DNA from: Magnetococcales bacterium
GTDB taxonomy: Bacteria; Pseudomonadota; Magnetococcia; Magnetococcales; JADFYX01
Direction: 5' to 3'
NCBI GenBank assembly: GCA_015232365.1
Contig: JADFZU010000014.1
Span: 1-55,375 of the forward strand
DNA length: 55,375 bases
Every line of letters starts with the position of its first letter. Position 1 is the stretch's first letter. Both the position numbers and the translations under genes were made by a program. Below are positions 1 through 8,132 of this stretch, one piece after another. The notes beneath the pieces were generated by a model that had not been told where the DNA came from, searched no databases, and saw only the letters and a program-made list of their open reading frames with translations.

Positions 1-1
1 A

Positions 2-1636
2 TCTCTGTTAATAGAGACTCTTATTTTGGGGGCTGTTGGCTCTCTGCTTGGCCTGTTGCTATCATTCTTGTTAGCAAAAAAGATGCTGAATATGGGGATT
101 TCCACAACAGGTAGCACCCCTCTTGAAGGTTTCGTTGTCCCGGTATCAGATTTGATATGGCTGTTACTGTTTAGTATGTTGTTGGCTGTATTAGGGGTGG
201 CAGGACCAATTTGGAGCCAGTTTCGGACCGGAGTTGCTGATATGTTGCAGCCTGGGTTTGTCTCTCGCAAAAACCTGTCAGTCCTGCCTCCTATTTATGA
301 GTTCAGTTGGCTGATTCCACCTGTCTTTGGAGTATCATATCTTGCTGCTCGTCCATTTCTCTTCTCTTCCCTCTCCATAGTACAGTTTTTTATAATAGAG
401 TTGCTGATTATCCTGTTTTTGGTTTTTACGACTTTGGTGCTAGTCAAGCCCGTGGTCTGGCATTTGATGCGTTTTGGCGAGTGGTTGTTTAAACCGCTGT
501 TTCCACTTGAGACAATGCTTACCGGGAGTAGAATCCGGCAAAATAGCAGTAAGTTACTATTTTCCATTGCAGGAATAATAATGGTTTTCAGTATGTTGTT
601 AGCTCTTTACTCTATTATCCACGCCTTACAGAGGGAGATGTATGGCTGGACAGCAAAAGCTGTAGAGCCATATGGTTTTTATAAACGAAATAGTGTCGCT
701 CCAACCAGATCACATGAGGAGTTCAAGAGGCGTTTAGAGAGAGAAGGGATAGCTCTCTTTCGGTTTTCAGATTATCTGCAAAACAAAATTAAAATACGGG
801 TCGTTCACTCCGAAGATATCAATAATTGGCTTGAGAGGTATAACCAGCCACTTTTGACTCCAGGAAAAATCATTATTTCAAGCTACCTTGCCGCAAAATA
901 TAGGGTTGCTGTTGGAGATGTTCTGCGTATTCAAGGTAGTGATGGACCCCATCTTTTTTCCATATCAATGGTTGATGATAGTGTTGGTTTTTTCCCGGTA
1001 ATGGGTTCTTTTATGGATCTTAAACATTTTGCCCTGGTCAGTGAGGGCAACCCTCTGTTTAAAGATAATCTGGAAAAGAGCCTTGGCCGATGGGCTGTTG
1101 CCAGAAATTTAGATACAGCAGCTCATGCCAACCCTCTACATAGTGATTTATTACGGCGGCAAATACCTGCTCCGGAGTATGTGTTCAGTACAACCGGTGA
1201 TTATCTGCGCTGGCTGCCAAGGGAGATCCGCAATGATCTGTTAATATTTGATTTTATTCTCTACATGACCGTCCTTTTGGCATGTATGGGGGTTGCCAAT
1301 ACCCTGTTGATCCAGGTCTATGGTAGACGCCGTGAACTAGCTGTTCTAAAGACTATAGGCATAGGTCGCCGTACCACTGTGCAGCTTATTATGGTTGAAG
1401 GTTTTATAGTTGGTCTGGTCAGTGCGGCATTTGTGGCTGTAATGGGCAGTGCAATCGGGTCTGTGAGCGTGCGTTTTCTTGACCGTTTTACCCCTATTAA
1501 CTACACATATGACTTTGCCATTGGTCCACAAATTGGAGTCACAATCCTCATTCTGTTCTGTTGTGGACTATCTGCTATCTACCCTGCACTTGCTGCTAGC
1601 AGAATCTCTTCTGCCGAATCTCTGCATTATGAGTAG
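2..1636 (+). CDS. FtsX-type ABC transporter permease, C-terminal part
   Basis: The reading frame is open to the left window edge, so this is the last ~544 residues of a longer membrane protein. It reads as the later half of the MacB/FtsX superfamily of ABC permeases, which pair with an ATPase to move lipids, lipoproteins or peptides. A hydrophobic block near the start and several further membrane segments precede a large extracytoplasmic domain (roughly residues 210-400 of the visible part). The C-terminal FtsX domain has the typical loop RRRELAVLKTIGIGRR between two membrane helices, then two further helices. The double membrane block suggests the 8-10 helix type of about 800 residues. The partner ATPase should lie outside the window. 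Substrate unknown. Confidence 0.8.
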   Translation, partial: SLLIETLILGAVGSLLGLLLSFLLAKKMLNMGISTTGSTPLEGFVVPVSDLIWLLLFSMLLAVLGVAGPIWSQFRTGVADMLQPGFVSRKNLSVLPPIYEFSWLIPPVFGVSYLAARPFLFSSLSIVQFFIIELLIILFLVFTTLVLVKPVVWHLMRFGEWLFKPLFPLETMLTGSRIRQNSSKLLFSIAGIIMVFSMLLALYSIIHALQREMYGWTAKAVEPYGFYKRNSVAPTRSHEEFKRRLEREGIALFRFSDYLQNKIKIRVVHSEDINNWLERYNQPLLTPGKIIISSYLAAKYRVAVGDVLRIQGSDGPHLFSISMVDDSVGFFPVMGSFMDLKHFALVSEGNPLFKDNLEKSLGRWAVARNLDTAAHANPLHSDLLRRQIPAPEYVFSTTGDYLRWLPREIRNDLLIFDFILYMTVLLACMGVANTLLIQVYGRRRELAVLKTIGIGRRTTVQLIMVEGFIVGLVSAAFVAVMGSAIGSVSVRFLDRFTPINYTYDFAIGPQIGVTILILFCCGLSAIYPALAASRISSAESLHYE

Positions 1637-1774
1637 AACCTCCCAATAAAAATAGATTTGGCAGACTGGTGCAGAAACCCTTCCCCTTTAACTTTTATGA
1701 CTGTGAATTAGTAGTATCGCCCTTGAATTATCTTTTCAGGCTTTATTTTGCCATATTCAAAGGGAGTGGAGTGG

Positions 1775-2944
1775 ATGTCTCAGGATTTAGTACAATCAAA
1801 AGAGCCGCTGCTGCGGGAAGTCTCATCATCTGGAAGTGGTCGTGATATTACCCGGCCATTTATTGCCTCCTCAAATCTGTTGGCTCCTCAAGATACCGTT
1901 TTGCAGAGTAGGGGTGGAGATTATGCCCTCTATGAAGATCTGCTCCGTGATGATCAGGTTGCCTCAACCTTCCAGCAGAGGCGGTTAGCAGTTACCTCGG
2001 CAGAGTGGGGGGTGTTGCCAGGTGATGACCGTAAGGATAGTCATAAGGCGGCTGAGCATTTAAATGAGATGCTGGTGAAAATTAATTGGGATAGCGTTAC
2101 CGATAAGATGCTCTACGGTCTGTTTTACGGTTTTGGTGTTGGGGAGTGTATATGGGAGCGGCAGGGAGGCAGGATAGAGCTAAAAGAGCTTGTGGTTCGT
2201 AAGCAGCGAAGGTTTGCTTTTGACTCTGAAGGCAGGCTGATTTTACGTCTGGTTAACGACCACCAGGGTGAGTTGCTGCCGGAAAAAAAGTTCTGGCACT
2301 TCTCTGCCGGGGCTGACAACGATGATGAGCCTTACGGTTTAGGGTTGGCTCATTGGCTCTATTGGCCGGTATATTTTAAACGTAACGGTATAAAAATGTG
2401 GTCCATATTCATGGATAAATTTGGAATGCCCACTGCCAAAGGTTCCTATCCTGCCAATGCCACTGAGGAGGAGAAACAGCGTCTGCTCTCTGCTCTTCGG
2501 GCAATCCAGACCGACTCAGGAATTATTGTACCGGACGGAATGCAGGTGGAGTTGATTGAGGCGGCCCGTGGTGGGAATATCAGCTATGAGGTTTTTTTGG
2601 ACCGGATGAATGGGGCTATTGCCAAAGTGGTGCTATCTCAAACCATGACCACTGAAGCTGCTGGGGGGCAGTATAAATCTGAGGTACAAAAGTCAATTCG
2701 TGACGAGGTGCTGCGTAGAGATGCCAAGCTGCTCTCAAACAGTTTTAATGCCACCGTAGCAAAATGGTTAACCAGTTGGAACTATCCAGATGCAGCAACA
2801 CCACGGGTTTGGCGGAATATAGTCAATGAGAAGGATCTTCGCCCCCGTGCCGAGCGGGATAAGATTCTGTTTGATATGGGTTTCCGTCCATCTCTGGCCT
2901 ATATTCAAGAGACATATGGCGAAGGGTGGCAGGAGAAGGAGTAG
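1775..2944 (+). CDS. DUF935 / Mu gp29-like phage portal protein
   Basis: This encodes 389 residues matching the DUF935 family, whose founder is gp29, the portal protein of phage Mu that forms the dodecameric ring through which DNA enters the head. Seen here: an N-terminal stretch with QDTVLQSRGGDY, a core with YGFGVGECIWER, and the loop MTTEAAGGQYKSEVQ near residue 310, all typical of Mu-like portals. The ATG at 1775 is preferred because AAGGGAGTGGAG precedes it; a TTG at 1748 in the same frame has no clear site. The length suits a full-length family member and the frame is intact. No terminase, protease, capsid or tail gene is adjacent: the neighbours are an ABC permease and hemH. It may be a remnant or a domesticated gene. 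Confidence 0.8.
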   Translation: MSQDLVQSKEPLLREVSSSGSGRDITRPFIASSNLLAPQDTVLQSRGGDYALYEDLLRDDQVASTFQQRRLAVTSAEWGVLPGDDRKDSHKAAEHLNEMLVKINWDSVTDKMLYGLFYGFGVGECIWERQGGRIELKELVVRKQRRFAFDSEGRLILRLVNDHQGELLPEKKFWHFSAGADNDDEPYGLGLAHWLYWPVYFKRNGIKMWSIFMDKFGMPTAKGSYPANATEEEKQRLLSALRAIQTDSGIIVPDGMQVELIEAARGGNISYEVFLDRMNGAIAKVVLSQTMTTEAAGGQYKSEVQKSIRDEVLRRDAKLLSNSFNATVAKWLTSWNYPDAATPRVWRNIVNEKDLRPRAERDKILFDMGFRPSLAYIQETYGEGWQEKE

Positions 2945-2953
2945 TTTTTTTGA

Positions 2954-3934
2954 CTAGCACCATCCTACCAGTTCAGCTTTAACCATTTTGCTTAAAGCTG
3001 CTATCCAGGCAGGGGAGTCGTTCAGGCATGGTATGGCTTGAAACTGCTCCCCTCCTGCATCAAGAAAAGTTTTTTTGCCAGCGATGGCAATCTCTTCCAA
3101 AGTTTCCAGACAGTCAGAGACAAAACCGGGACAGATGACAACAAGACGCTTCTCTCCCTCTGCCGGGAGTTTTGCCAAGGTGTCGCCAGTTGCCGGAAGC
3201 AGCCACTGCTCACGGCCAAAACGGGATTGATATGTCAGCCGCCACCGTTTGCTGGGTATGTTGAGAACCTTTGCCAGATTTTGGGCGGTGGTTTCACAAT
3301 GGGTCTGATAGGGGTCGCCTTCGGTTATATGCCGTTGTGGCAGGCCGTGAAAGGTGAAGAGGTAAAATGGTTTGTTGCCGGGTTTTTGCTGTTTTGTAAT
3401 CTGCTTGGCTAAGGCTTTAATGTAGAGTTGGTTGCCATAAAATGGCCTGGCAAAACGGATCGTTGGAATAGACCGTTTCAAAGCAAAATAGTTGTGGACA
3501 GCATCGATCCCAGAGCCGGTGGTCGAGGCAGAAAATTGAGGGTATAGTGGGTAAACAAGAAGTTTCTCTAATCCTGTTGCCAGCATCTCATCAAGTGTGG
3601 CCTCTATACTTGGGTTGCCGTAGCGCATGGCAAAACGGACTTGGCTATCGTGGCCAAGAATTTTCTCAATACCGGATTTCTGTTCCTGGGTATAGTGGAG
3701 CAGGGGGGAAAGATTGTTGTCTTCACGCCAGATTTTTTTGTATAGAGCTGCTGATTTACCAGGTCTGCTGCGGAGAATAATGCCGTGGAGGATAGGCAGC
3801 CATAACCAGCGTGGGGTGTCTACGACCCTTTTGTCAGATAAAAACTCTTCTAGATAGGATCGAACCGCACCTTTGGTTGGTGCGTCCGGGGTTCCCATCT
3901 GCAGAAGCAGTACACCAATCTTATGGTTGCTCAC
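2954..3934 (-). CDS. hemH: Ferrochelatase
   Basis: Ferrochelatase inserts Fe(II) into protoporphyrin IX, the last step of heme synthesis. The 326-residue length is normal for the family. Visible signatures are GVLLLQMGTPDAP at the N-terminus, the metal-site histidine in FTFHGLPQRH (His196), and CPGFVSDCLETLEEI carrying the conserved acidic residues (about 277-281). The start is a GTG at 3934, giving the expected N-terminal spacing. It converges tail to tail on the portal-like gene with a 9-bp gap and is divergent from dsrN, with 149 bp between them. Heme would be required for the triheme protein DsrJ downstream, but hemH is a housekeeping gene and a functional link is only an inference. Confidence 0.95.
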   Translation of the reverse strand: MSNHKIGVLLLQMGTPDAPTKGAVRSYLEEFLSDKRVVDTPRWLWLPILHGIILRSRPGKSAALYKKIWREDNNLSPLLHYTQEQKSGIEKILGHDSQVRFAMRYGNPSIEATLDEMLATGLEKLLVYPLYPQFSASTTGSGIDAVHNYFALKRSIPTIRFARPFYGNQLYIKALAKQITKQQKPGNKPFYLFTFHGLPQRHITEGDPYQTHCETTAQNLAKVLNIPSKRWRLTYQSRFGREQWLLPATGDTLAKLPAEGEKRLVVICPGFVSDCLETLEEIAIAGKKTFLDAGGEQFQAIPCLNDSPAWIAALSKMVKAELVGWC

Positions 3935-4083
3935 AATATTTAATATTCTCCATAAATTATTTGTCCTGGTGGCAAGTCCGACAGAGTTCTAGGTTAAATG
4001 TCGGTGATATCTTTGTCTTTTGCTGCTGCTTACTCTATCCTGATAATCAAAAGCACTCCTCTTACCATAATGATTAGCAGGTT

Positions 4084-5478
4084 ATGACACAACAATCTTT
4101 TCCACGTTTAATGGTAGCAGCTCCGAGAAAAAGCTCTGGCAAGACCATGCTCTCTATAGGTTTGGTGGCTGGGTTGGCAGCTAGAGGAGTTGTTGTACAA
4201 CCGTTTAAAAAAGGCCCGGACTTTATTGATCCTAGATGGTTGACCTTTGCGGCTAATGGTCGTGACTGTCGAAATCTGGATGTTTTTTTGATGGGGCAGC
4301 AGGCGGTGCGTGATAGGTTTGTCCAGAGCGGGGCAGATGCTGGGTTTTCTCTTATTGAGGGAAATCACGGCCTCTTTGATGGTCAGGATATTGAGGGGAC
4401 AGACTGTGGTGCTGGTCTGGCAGAACTATTAGAGGCTCCTGTATTGTTGGTGGTTGATTGCAGTGGTTTTGCCCGAGGAGTTGCTCCATTGGTTCAGGGT
4501 CTGCTGGATTTTCCTGGTGGCAGCCGGATTAAAGGGGTTGTTTTAAACAATGTCGCCACAAAAAGACATGAAACCAGACTTCGAGCTGCCTTGGACCGCT
4601 ACTGTGCTGTTCCTATTTTTGGGGCACTGCCTCGTGATGCCAATATTGTGATTGATGAGCGGCATCTGGGTCTTACTCCAGTTGGCGAGCGTGAAGAGCT
4701 TGGTGACAGCATTGCTGTAATTAGAGATTTTGTTGTTCAACATGTTGATATGGATGGCATTATAGCCTTGGCTAATTCTGCCTCACCTCTAAATGTTGTG
4801 CCACAGCCCAAGCCGGTTCCTATTGATGCTCCAACAATAAAAGTGGCTTATGCCGCCGACCGGGCCTTCTCCTTTTACTACCCGGATAATCTTGAGGCTT
4901 TAGAGGCGGAGGGTGTGGAGCTAATTCCTTTCTCCATGTTGCAAGACAAAAAACTCCCAAAGGTTGATGGTCTATTTATCGGTGGTGGTTTTCCTGAGAT
5001 GTTTATGGAAGAGTTGGCGGCAAATCACTCTATGATGGCTGATATTCGCCAGCAGGTAGATTTGGGACTACCGGTCTATGCCGAATGTGGTGGTTTGATG
5101 GTTCTAGCTGGACAGATTCAGTGGCATGACCGGGTCTCAAACTTTGCTGGAGCCATACCAATAGATATAGTAATGCACCGTCGGCCTCAGGGTTATGGGT
5201 TTATGGAGTTAACCGGAACCGGTGAGTTGTCTTGGCCTGGAAAGGGTAGGAAAATTCGCTGTCATGAGTTTCACTACTCCAAAGTTGTTCGAGTCGGTGA
5301 TGGTGTAAAGTTTGCCTACAATGTAACAAGAGGTTTTGGTGTTGATGGCAGTAGTGACGGCATTATATATAAAAATGTTTTTGCCTCCTATGCCCATATT
5401 CATGCAGCAAGCGACAAAGGCTGGGCCAAGTTCCTAGCCGGTTTCTGGCGACAAAATCGTATAAAGTCTGTTGAATAA
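4084..5478 (+). CDS. dsrN: DsrN: CobB/CbiA-like siroheme amidase
   Basis: This is a glutamine-dependent amidotransferase of the cobyrinic acid a,c-diamide synthase family. The dsr-associated form, DsrN, is thought to amidate siroheme for dissimilatory sulfite reductase. The N-terminal CbiA domain has a P-loop, APRKSSGKT (residues 13-21). The C-terminal glutaminase domain has GLFIGGGFPE and the nucleophile Cys335 in YAECGGLM, with a histidine in SYAHIHA (about 438-440). The 464-residue length is usual. It lies 185 bp upstream of dsrEFH on the same strand. The call of DsrN rather than a cobalamin enzyme rests on that neighbourhood, since no other cob gene is present; substrate choice cannot be read from sequence alone. 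Confidence 0.85.
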   Translation: MTQQSFPRLMVAAPRKSSGKTMLSIGLVAGLAARGVVVQPFKKGPDFIDPRWLTFAANGRDCRNLDVFLMGQQAVRDRFVQSGADAGFSLIEGNHGLFDGQDIEGTDCGAGLAELLEAPVLLVVDCSGFARGVAPLVQGLLDFPGGSRIKGVVLNNVATKRHETRLRAALDRYCAVPIFGALPRDANIVIDERHLGLTPVGEREELGDSIAVIRDFVVQHVDMDGIIALANSASPLNVVPQPKPVPIDAPTIKVAYAADRAFSFYYPDNLEALEAEGVELIPFSMLQDKKLPKVDGLFIGGGFPEMFMEELAANHSMMADIRQQVDLGLPVYAECGGLMVLAGQIQWHDRVSNFAGAIPIDIVMHRRPQGYGFMELTGTGELSWPGKGRKIRCHEFHYSKVVRVGDGVKFAYNVTRGFGVDGSSDGIIYKNVFASYAHIHAASDKGWAKFLAGFWRQNRIKSVE

Positions 5479-5576
5479 ATTTTCATATATAGCAGATTAT
5501 CCATTCCAATATTATCAGATCGTGATATACTAATATACTTGATCATGGACATGAAAGGTCGGCTTTTAAGCAATAA

Positions 5577-5600
5577 TTACCCTGTTTTTCGGGTTTTTTT
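5577..5600 (+). terminator. Weak terminator-like sequence after dsrN
   Basis: A short ACCC...GGGT stem is followed by a run of seven T in the gap between dsrN and dsrE. The stem is only about 4 bp, so this may only pause transcription, or may mean nothing. Confidence 0.3.
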
Positions 5601-5663
5601 GTGATTTTGGTCTATCTTCCGTTGGGTTGTTGTCCTATTACCAGAGATAAGAGGAAATAGAGA

Positions 5664-6020
5664 ATGAAACTAGCCGTGTGTATCTACGAAGGGCCTTACA
5701 ATCATGAGGCTTCGGATAGTGCCTATCATTTTATCAAAGCAGCCATTGATAAAGGCCATGAAATCCGGGGTATTTTCTTTTACCATGATGGCGTTTACAA
5801 CGTCACAAAATTGATGGAACCACCTCAAGACGATCGGCACATTTCCAATCGTTGGTCAGAGCTTGGTGCTACAGGCATTGATATTGTTGTCTGTATTGCT
5901 GCTGCTAAACGGCGGGGCATCGTTGATGATGTTTTAGTCGATAATGTGCGGATTTCGGGGCTTGGTCAATTGACCATGATGGCCATCGAAGCAGACCGCA
6001 TGGTGACCTTTGGGGATTAA
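5664..6020 (+). CDS. dsrE: DsrE sulfur-carrier subunit
   Basis: DsrE is the sulfur-binding subunit of the cytoplasmic DsrE2F2H2 complex, which passes sulfane sulfur from donors such as TusA/rhodanese to DsrC during oxidation of stored sulfur. The active-site cysteine is visible as Cys77 in DIVVCIAAAKRRG, the position used by oxidative-type DsrE. The 118-residue size is close to the family norm. The ATG at 5664 follows AGAGGAAATAGAG. It is first in a tight dsrE-dsrF-dsrH group, with 14 bp to dsrF. DsrEFH occurs in sulfur oxidisers and not in sulfate reducers, so this gene sets the likely direction of the pathway. Confidence 0.95.
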   Translation: MKLAVCIYEGPYNHEASDSAYHFIKAAIDKGHEIRGIFFYHDGVYNVTKLMEPPQDDRHISNRWSELGATGIDIVVCIAAAKRRGIVDDVLVDNVRISGLGQLTMMAIEADRMVTFGD

Positions 6021-6034
6021 GGAGAACAGAAAAA

Positions 6035-6436
6035 ATGTCTGAAGATATCAAAAAAATAATGTTCACCGTCCGCAACGCTCCACACGGTACAATCTACGTG
6101 TATGAGGGGCTTGAGGTCAAACTTATCATGGCTGCCTATGATGCTGACATCTCTGTAGTCTTCATGGATGATGGTGTTTATGCCCTGAAGCAAGGGCAGA
6201 ATACTGATGAGCTAGGTATCAAAGGGTTTGAGAAAACCTACGGTGTGTTTGTCGATTATGAGATCGAGAACGTCTATGTTGACCGAAAATCCATGGAAGA
6301 CCGCGGTATGACCGTTGATGATCTGCTGGTCATTGGAGAGGATGAAGATACCGAAGAGCCTATCAAGCCTAAGGTGATCGATTCTAGTGAGATTGCAGCC
6401 ATGATGGCTGAACAACATAACATTATGAGTTTCTAA
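6035..6436 (+). CDS. dsrF: DsrF subunit of DsrEFH
   Basis: DsrF is the structural partner in the DsrEFH hexamer and belongs to the same alpha/beta fold as DsrE. It has 133 residues, with the family's FMDDGVYALKQGQ stretch and DLLVIGEDED near the C-terminus. It contains no cysteine at all, in line with DsrF not being the sulfur carrier. An AAGGAG site lies just upstream, directly after the dsrE stop, and the gene is followed 12 bp later by dsrH, indicating co-transcription. Confidence 0.93.
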   Translation: MSEDIKKIMFTVRNAPHGTIYVYEGLEVKLIMAAYDADISVVFMDDGVYALKQGQNTDELGIKGFEKTYGVFVDYEIENVYVDRKSMEDRGMTVDDLLVIGEDEDTEEPIKPKVIDSSEIAAMMAEQHNIMSF

Positions 6437-6448
6437 GGGGGTTTGACA

Positions 6449-6745
6449 ATGCTTCATACCGTAAATAAGTCTCCCTTCCAAAACAATACTCTAGAGAGTT
6501 GCCAAAAATTCATCACTTCTGGTGACATTATTCTTCTGATTGAAGACGGAGTATATGGTGCTATGGCAGGTTCAGCCAAATCTGCCATCGTTGAAGGGGC
6601 AATAAAATCCGGCACTGAGGTTTACGCCTTGAGTTCCGACCTGAAAGCACGTGCTATCACCAATTTGATAGATGGTGTGCAAATTACCGACTATGCCGGT
6701 TTTGTCGACTTTGTTGAAAAACACAAAACCCACTCCTGGTTGTAA
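6449..6745 (+). CDS. dsrH: DsrH subunit of DsrEFH
   Basis: DsrH is the third DsrEFH subunit (TusB-like). It has 98 residues from the ATG at 6449, which sits 8 bp after an AAGGGGG site; an in-frame TTG at 6443 is too close to that site. The conserved cysteine is present at residue 18 (TLESCQKF), and IILLIEDGVYGAM and the C-terminal SWL are typical of TusB/DsrH. In the usual gene order dsrC, dsrM, dsrK and dsrL would come next; here the next gene is dsrJ after a structured 124-bp gap. Confidence 0.93.
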   Translation: MLHTVNKSPFQNNTLESCQKFITSGDIILLIEDGVYGAMAGSAKSAIVEGAIKSGTEVYALSSDLKARAITNLIDGVQITDYAGFVDFVEKHKTHSWL

Positions 6746-6812
6746 TTAAAGACAGCTACTGGCTTCCGGTCTATCTATAAGTAAGGTAGGCCGGGGCCTT
6801 TGTCTTTAAATT
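6744..6812 (+). other. Long hairpin between dsrH and dsrJ
   Basis: An outer arm AATTAAAGACA (6744-6754) pairs with TGTCTTTAAATT (6801-6812). An inner arm GGCTTCCGGTCTA (6761-6773) pairs, with G-U pairs, with TAGGCCGGGGCC (6787-6798). It overlaps the dsrH stop codon and has no following T run, so it may be an RNA-processing, stabilising or partial-termination element rather than a standard terminator. Confidence 0.6.
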
Positions 6813-6869
6813 TATGGTGAGTAGTTCCTTGGTTTTGAACAGTTCGTTATAGTTCTAGGAGGCAGGTAC

Positions 6870-7265
6870 GTGAGGTCTCTTCAATCACATCCCGTACGAT
6901 TTACTCTGTTGTTGGCTTTGGTTTGGGCCTCTGTTCTGGTCCTGTCACACCAAGTCATGGCTAGTGGTTCTAGTGGCCATGCAGCGGAAGCACACTCTCA
7001 TTCTGATTATACCGGCGGCCCCCCGGAGTTAGAAAAAGCTAAAGGGGAGGCCTGTATCCGTCCTACCGATTGGATGCGCCGAAATCATATGGATTTTCTA
7101 AAACACCGTCGTGGACAAACGGTTCGTGAGGGGCTGCGTATTCGTTCAGAAAGCCTTCTTAAATGTTCCGAGTGTCACCAGAGTCATGAAAAATTTTGTG
7201 ACCAGTGCCACAACTACGTTGGTGTAGCTCCTAACTGTTTTGAATGTCACATTTACCCCAAGTAG
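6870..7265 (+). CDS. dsrJ: DsrJ triheme cytochrome c
   Basis: DsrJ is the periplasmic triheme cytochrome of the DsrMKJOP membrane complex. The GTG at 6870 has an ideal AGGAGG site 8 bp upstream. An uncleaved-type N-terminal hydrophobic segment (about residues 11-30) is followed by a His-rich stretch. Three CxxCH heme sites are visible: CSECH (99-103), CDQCH (110-114) and CFECH (123-127). Cys62, in ACIRPTDWMRRNHM, matches the conserved cysteine that gives the unusual His/Cys heme ligation described for DsrJ. The 131-residue length is standard. It heads the J-O-P group; dsrO follows after 117 bp. Confidence 0.95.
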   Translation: MRSLQSHPVRFTLLLALVWASVLVLSHQVMASGSSGHAAEAHSHSDYTGGPPELEKAKGEACIRPTDWMRRNHMDFLKHRRGQTVREGLRIRSESLLKCSECHQSHEKFCDQCHNYVGVAPNCFECHIYPK

Positions 7266-7326
7266 TTGGGATGTTTTGACGTTTCTCGTATATTATGATT
7301 TTCAAGCCTGGATTCAGCAGTTGTGT

Positions 7327-7346
7327 CAGTTGTTGACGAACAACTG
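7327..7346 (+). other. Small perfect hairpin before dsrO
   Basis: CAGTTGTT and AACAACTG form a perfect 8-bp stem around a 4-nt loop, 36 bp before the dsrO start. There is no T run. It could be a processing or attenuation site in the dsrJOP transcript. Confidence 0.4.
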
Positions 7347-7382
7347 GTTCGTCTAGGTAAATCTTGAACAGGGATTTATACC

Positions 7383-8123
7383 ATGACCATGGATAGAAGA
7401 ACGGTTTTGGGCTTTGGTGGTGCAGCAGTAGCCGGGGTAGCTTTGGCTCCTGGCATGACCCTTATTGCTGCTCCGTCACCGGATAAAACTGAAGCCTCTG
7501 GGGATCAACGTTGGGCCATGCTTATTGATGTAAATAAGTGTGAAACCAACTGCACAGCCTGTACAAAGGCCTGTCGCCAAGAGAACAATGTGCCTCTGTT
7601 CGGTGACGCAAATCGCGATATCCACTGGATTCGCAAGCTGGAAATTCGTGATAAGGAGCATAAGCGGCCCTCGGTTAGTCTGCCAGTATTATGCAACCAT
7701 TGTGAAAACCCGCCTTGTGCCCATGTCTGCCCAACTGAGGCAACTTTTATTCGCAAGGATGGCATTGTTCTAGTTGACAAACATCGCTGCATCGGCTGTC
7801 GCTACTGTATTCTGGCCTGTCCATATAAAGCCCGTTCCCTTGTCTACAAAAAAACCAGTTTTCCAGAGGGAGGCAACCCCAATGTGCCGATTCGGGCCAA
7901 GGGAGTTGTGGAAAAATGTAATTTCTGCGTCCATCTAGTTGATGAAGGTAAAGAGCCGGCCTGTGTTCAGGCTTGTAACGGTGAAGAGGGCAATAAAGCG
8001 ATGGTTTTTGGTGACCTTAACGATCCAAAATCTGAGATTTCTACAATAATTCGTGAGGTTAAAACCCAGACTATTCGGGCAGACCTGGGTCTTAAACCAC
8101 ATGTTCACTACAAAGGGCTATAG
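7383..8123 (+). CDS. dsrO: DsrO periplasmic iron-sulfur protein
   Basis: DsrO is a Tat-exported ferredoxin-like subunit of DsrMKJOP that relays electrons between DsrJ and DsrP. The N-terminus carries a twin-arginine motif, DRRTVLGF (residues 4-11), followed by a hydrophobic stretch. Four cysteine sets for [4Fe-4S] clusters are visible: 53/57/60/64, 104/107/112/116, 136/139/142/146 and 179/182/194/198. The 246-residue length is usual for the NrfC/DsrO family. The start is ATG 7383, or ATG 7389 two codons later. dsrP follows after 9 bp. Confidence 0.94.
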   Translation: MTMDRRTVLGFGGAAVAGVALAPGMTLIAAPSPDKTEASGDQRWAMLIDVNKCETNCTACTKACRQENNVPLFGDANRDIHWIRKLEIRDKEHKRPSVSLPVLCNHCENPPCAHVCPTEATFIRKDGIVLVDKHRCIGCRYCILACPYKARSLVYKKTSFPEGGNPNVPIRAKGVVEKCNFCVHLVDEGKEPACVQACNGEEGNKAMVFGDLNDPKSEISTIIREVKTQTIRADLGLKPHVHYKGL

Positions 8124-8132
8124 GGGGTCGAT

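Noticed and set aside
3935-4083. Small gene between hemH and dsrN
   Set aside because: The only open frame (to 4077) starts inside hemH on the other strand and has no family features; it is the divergent promoter region.
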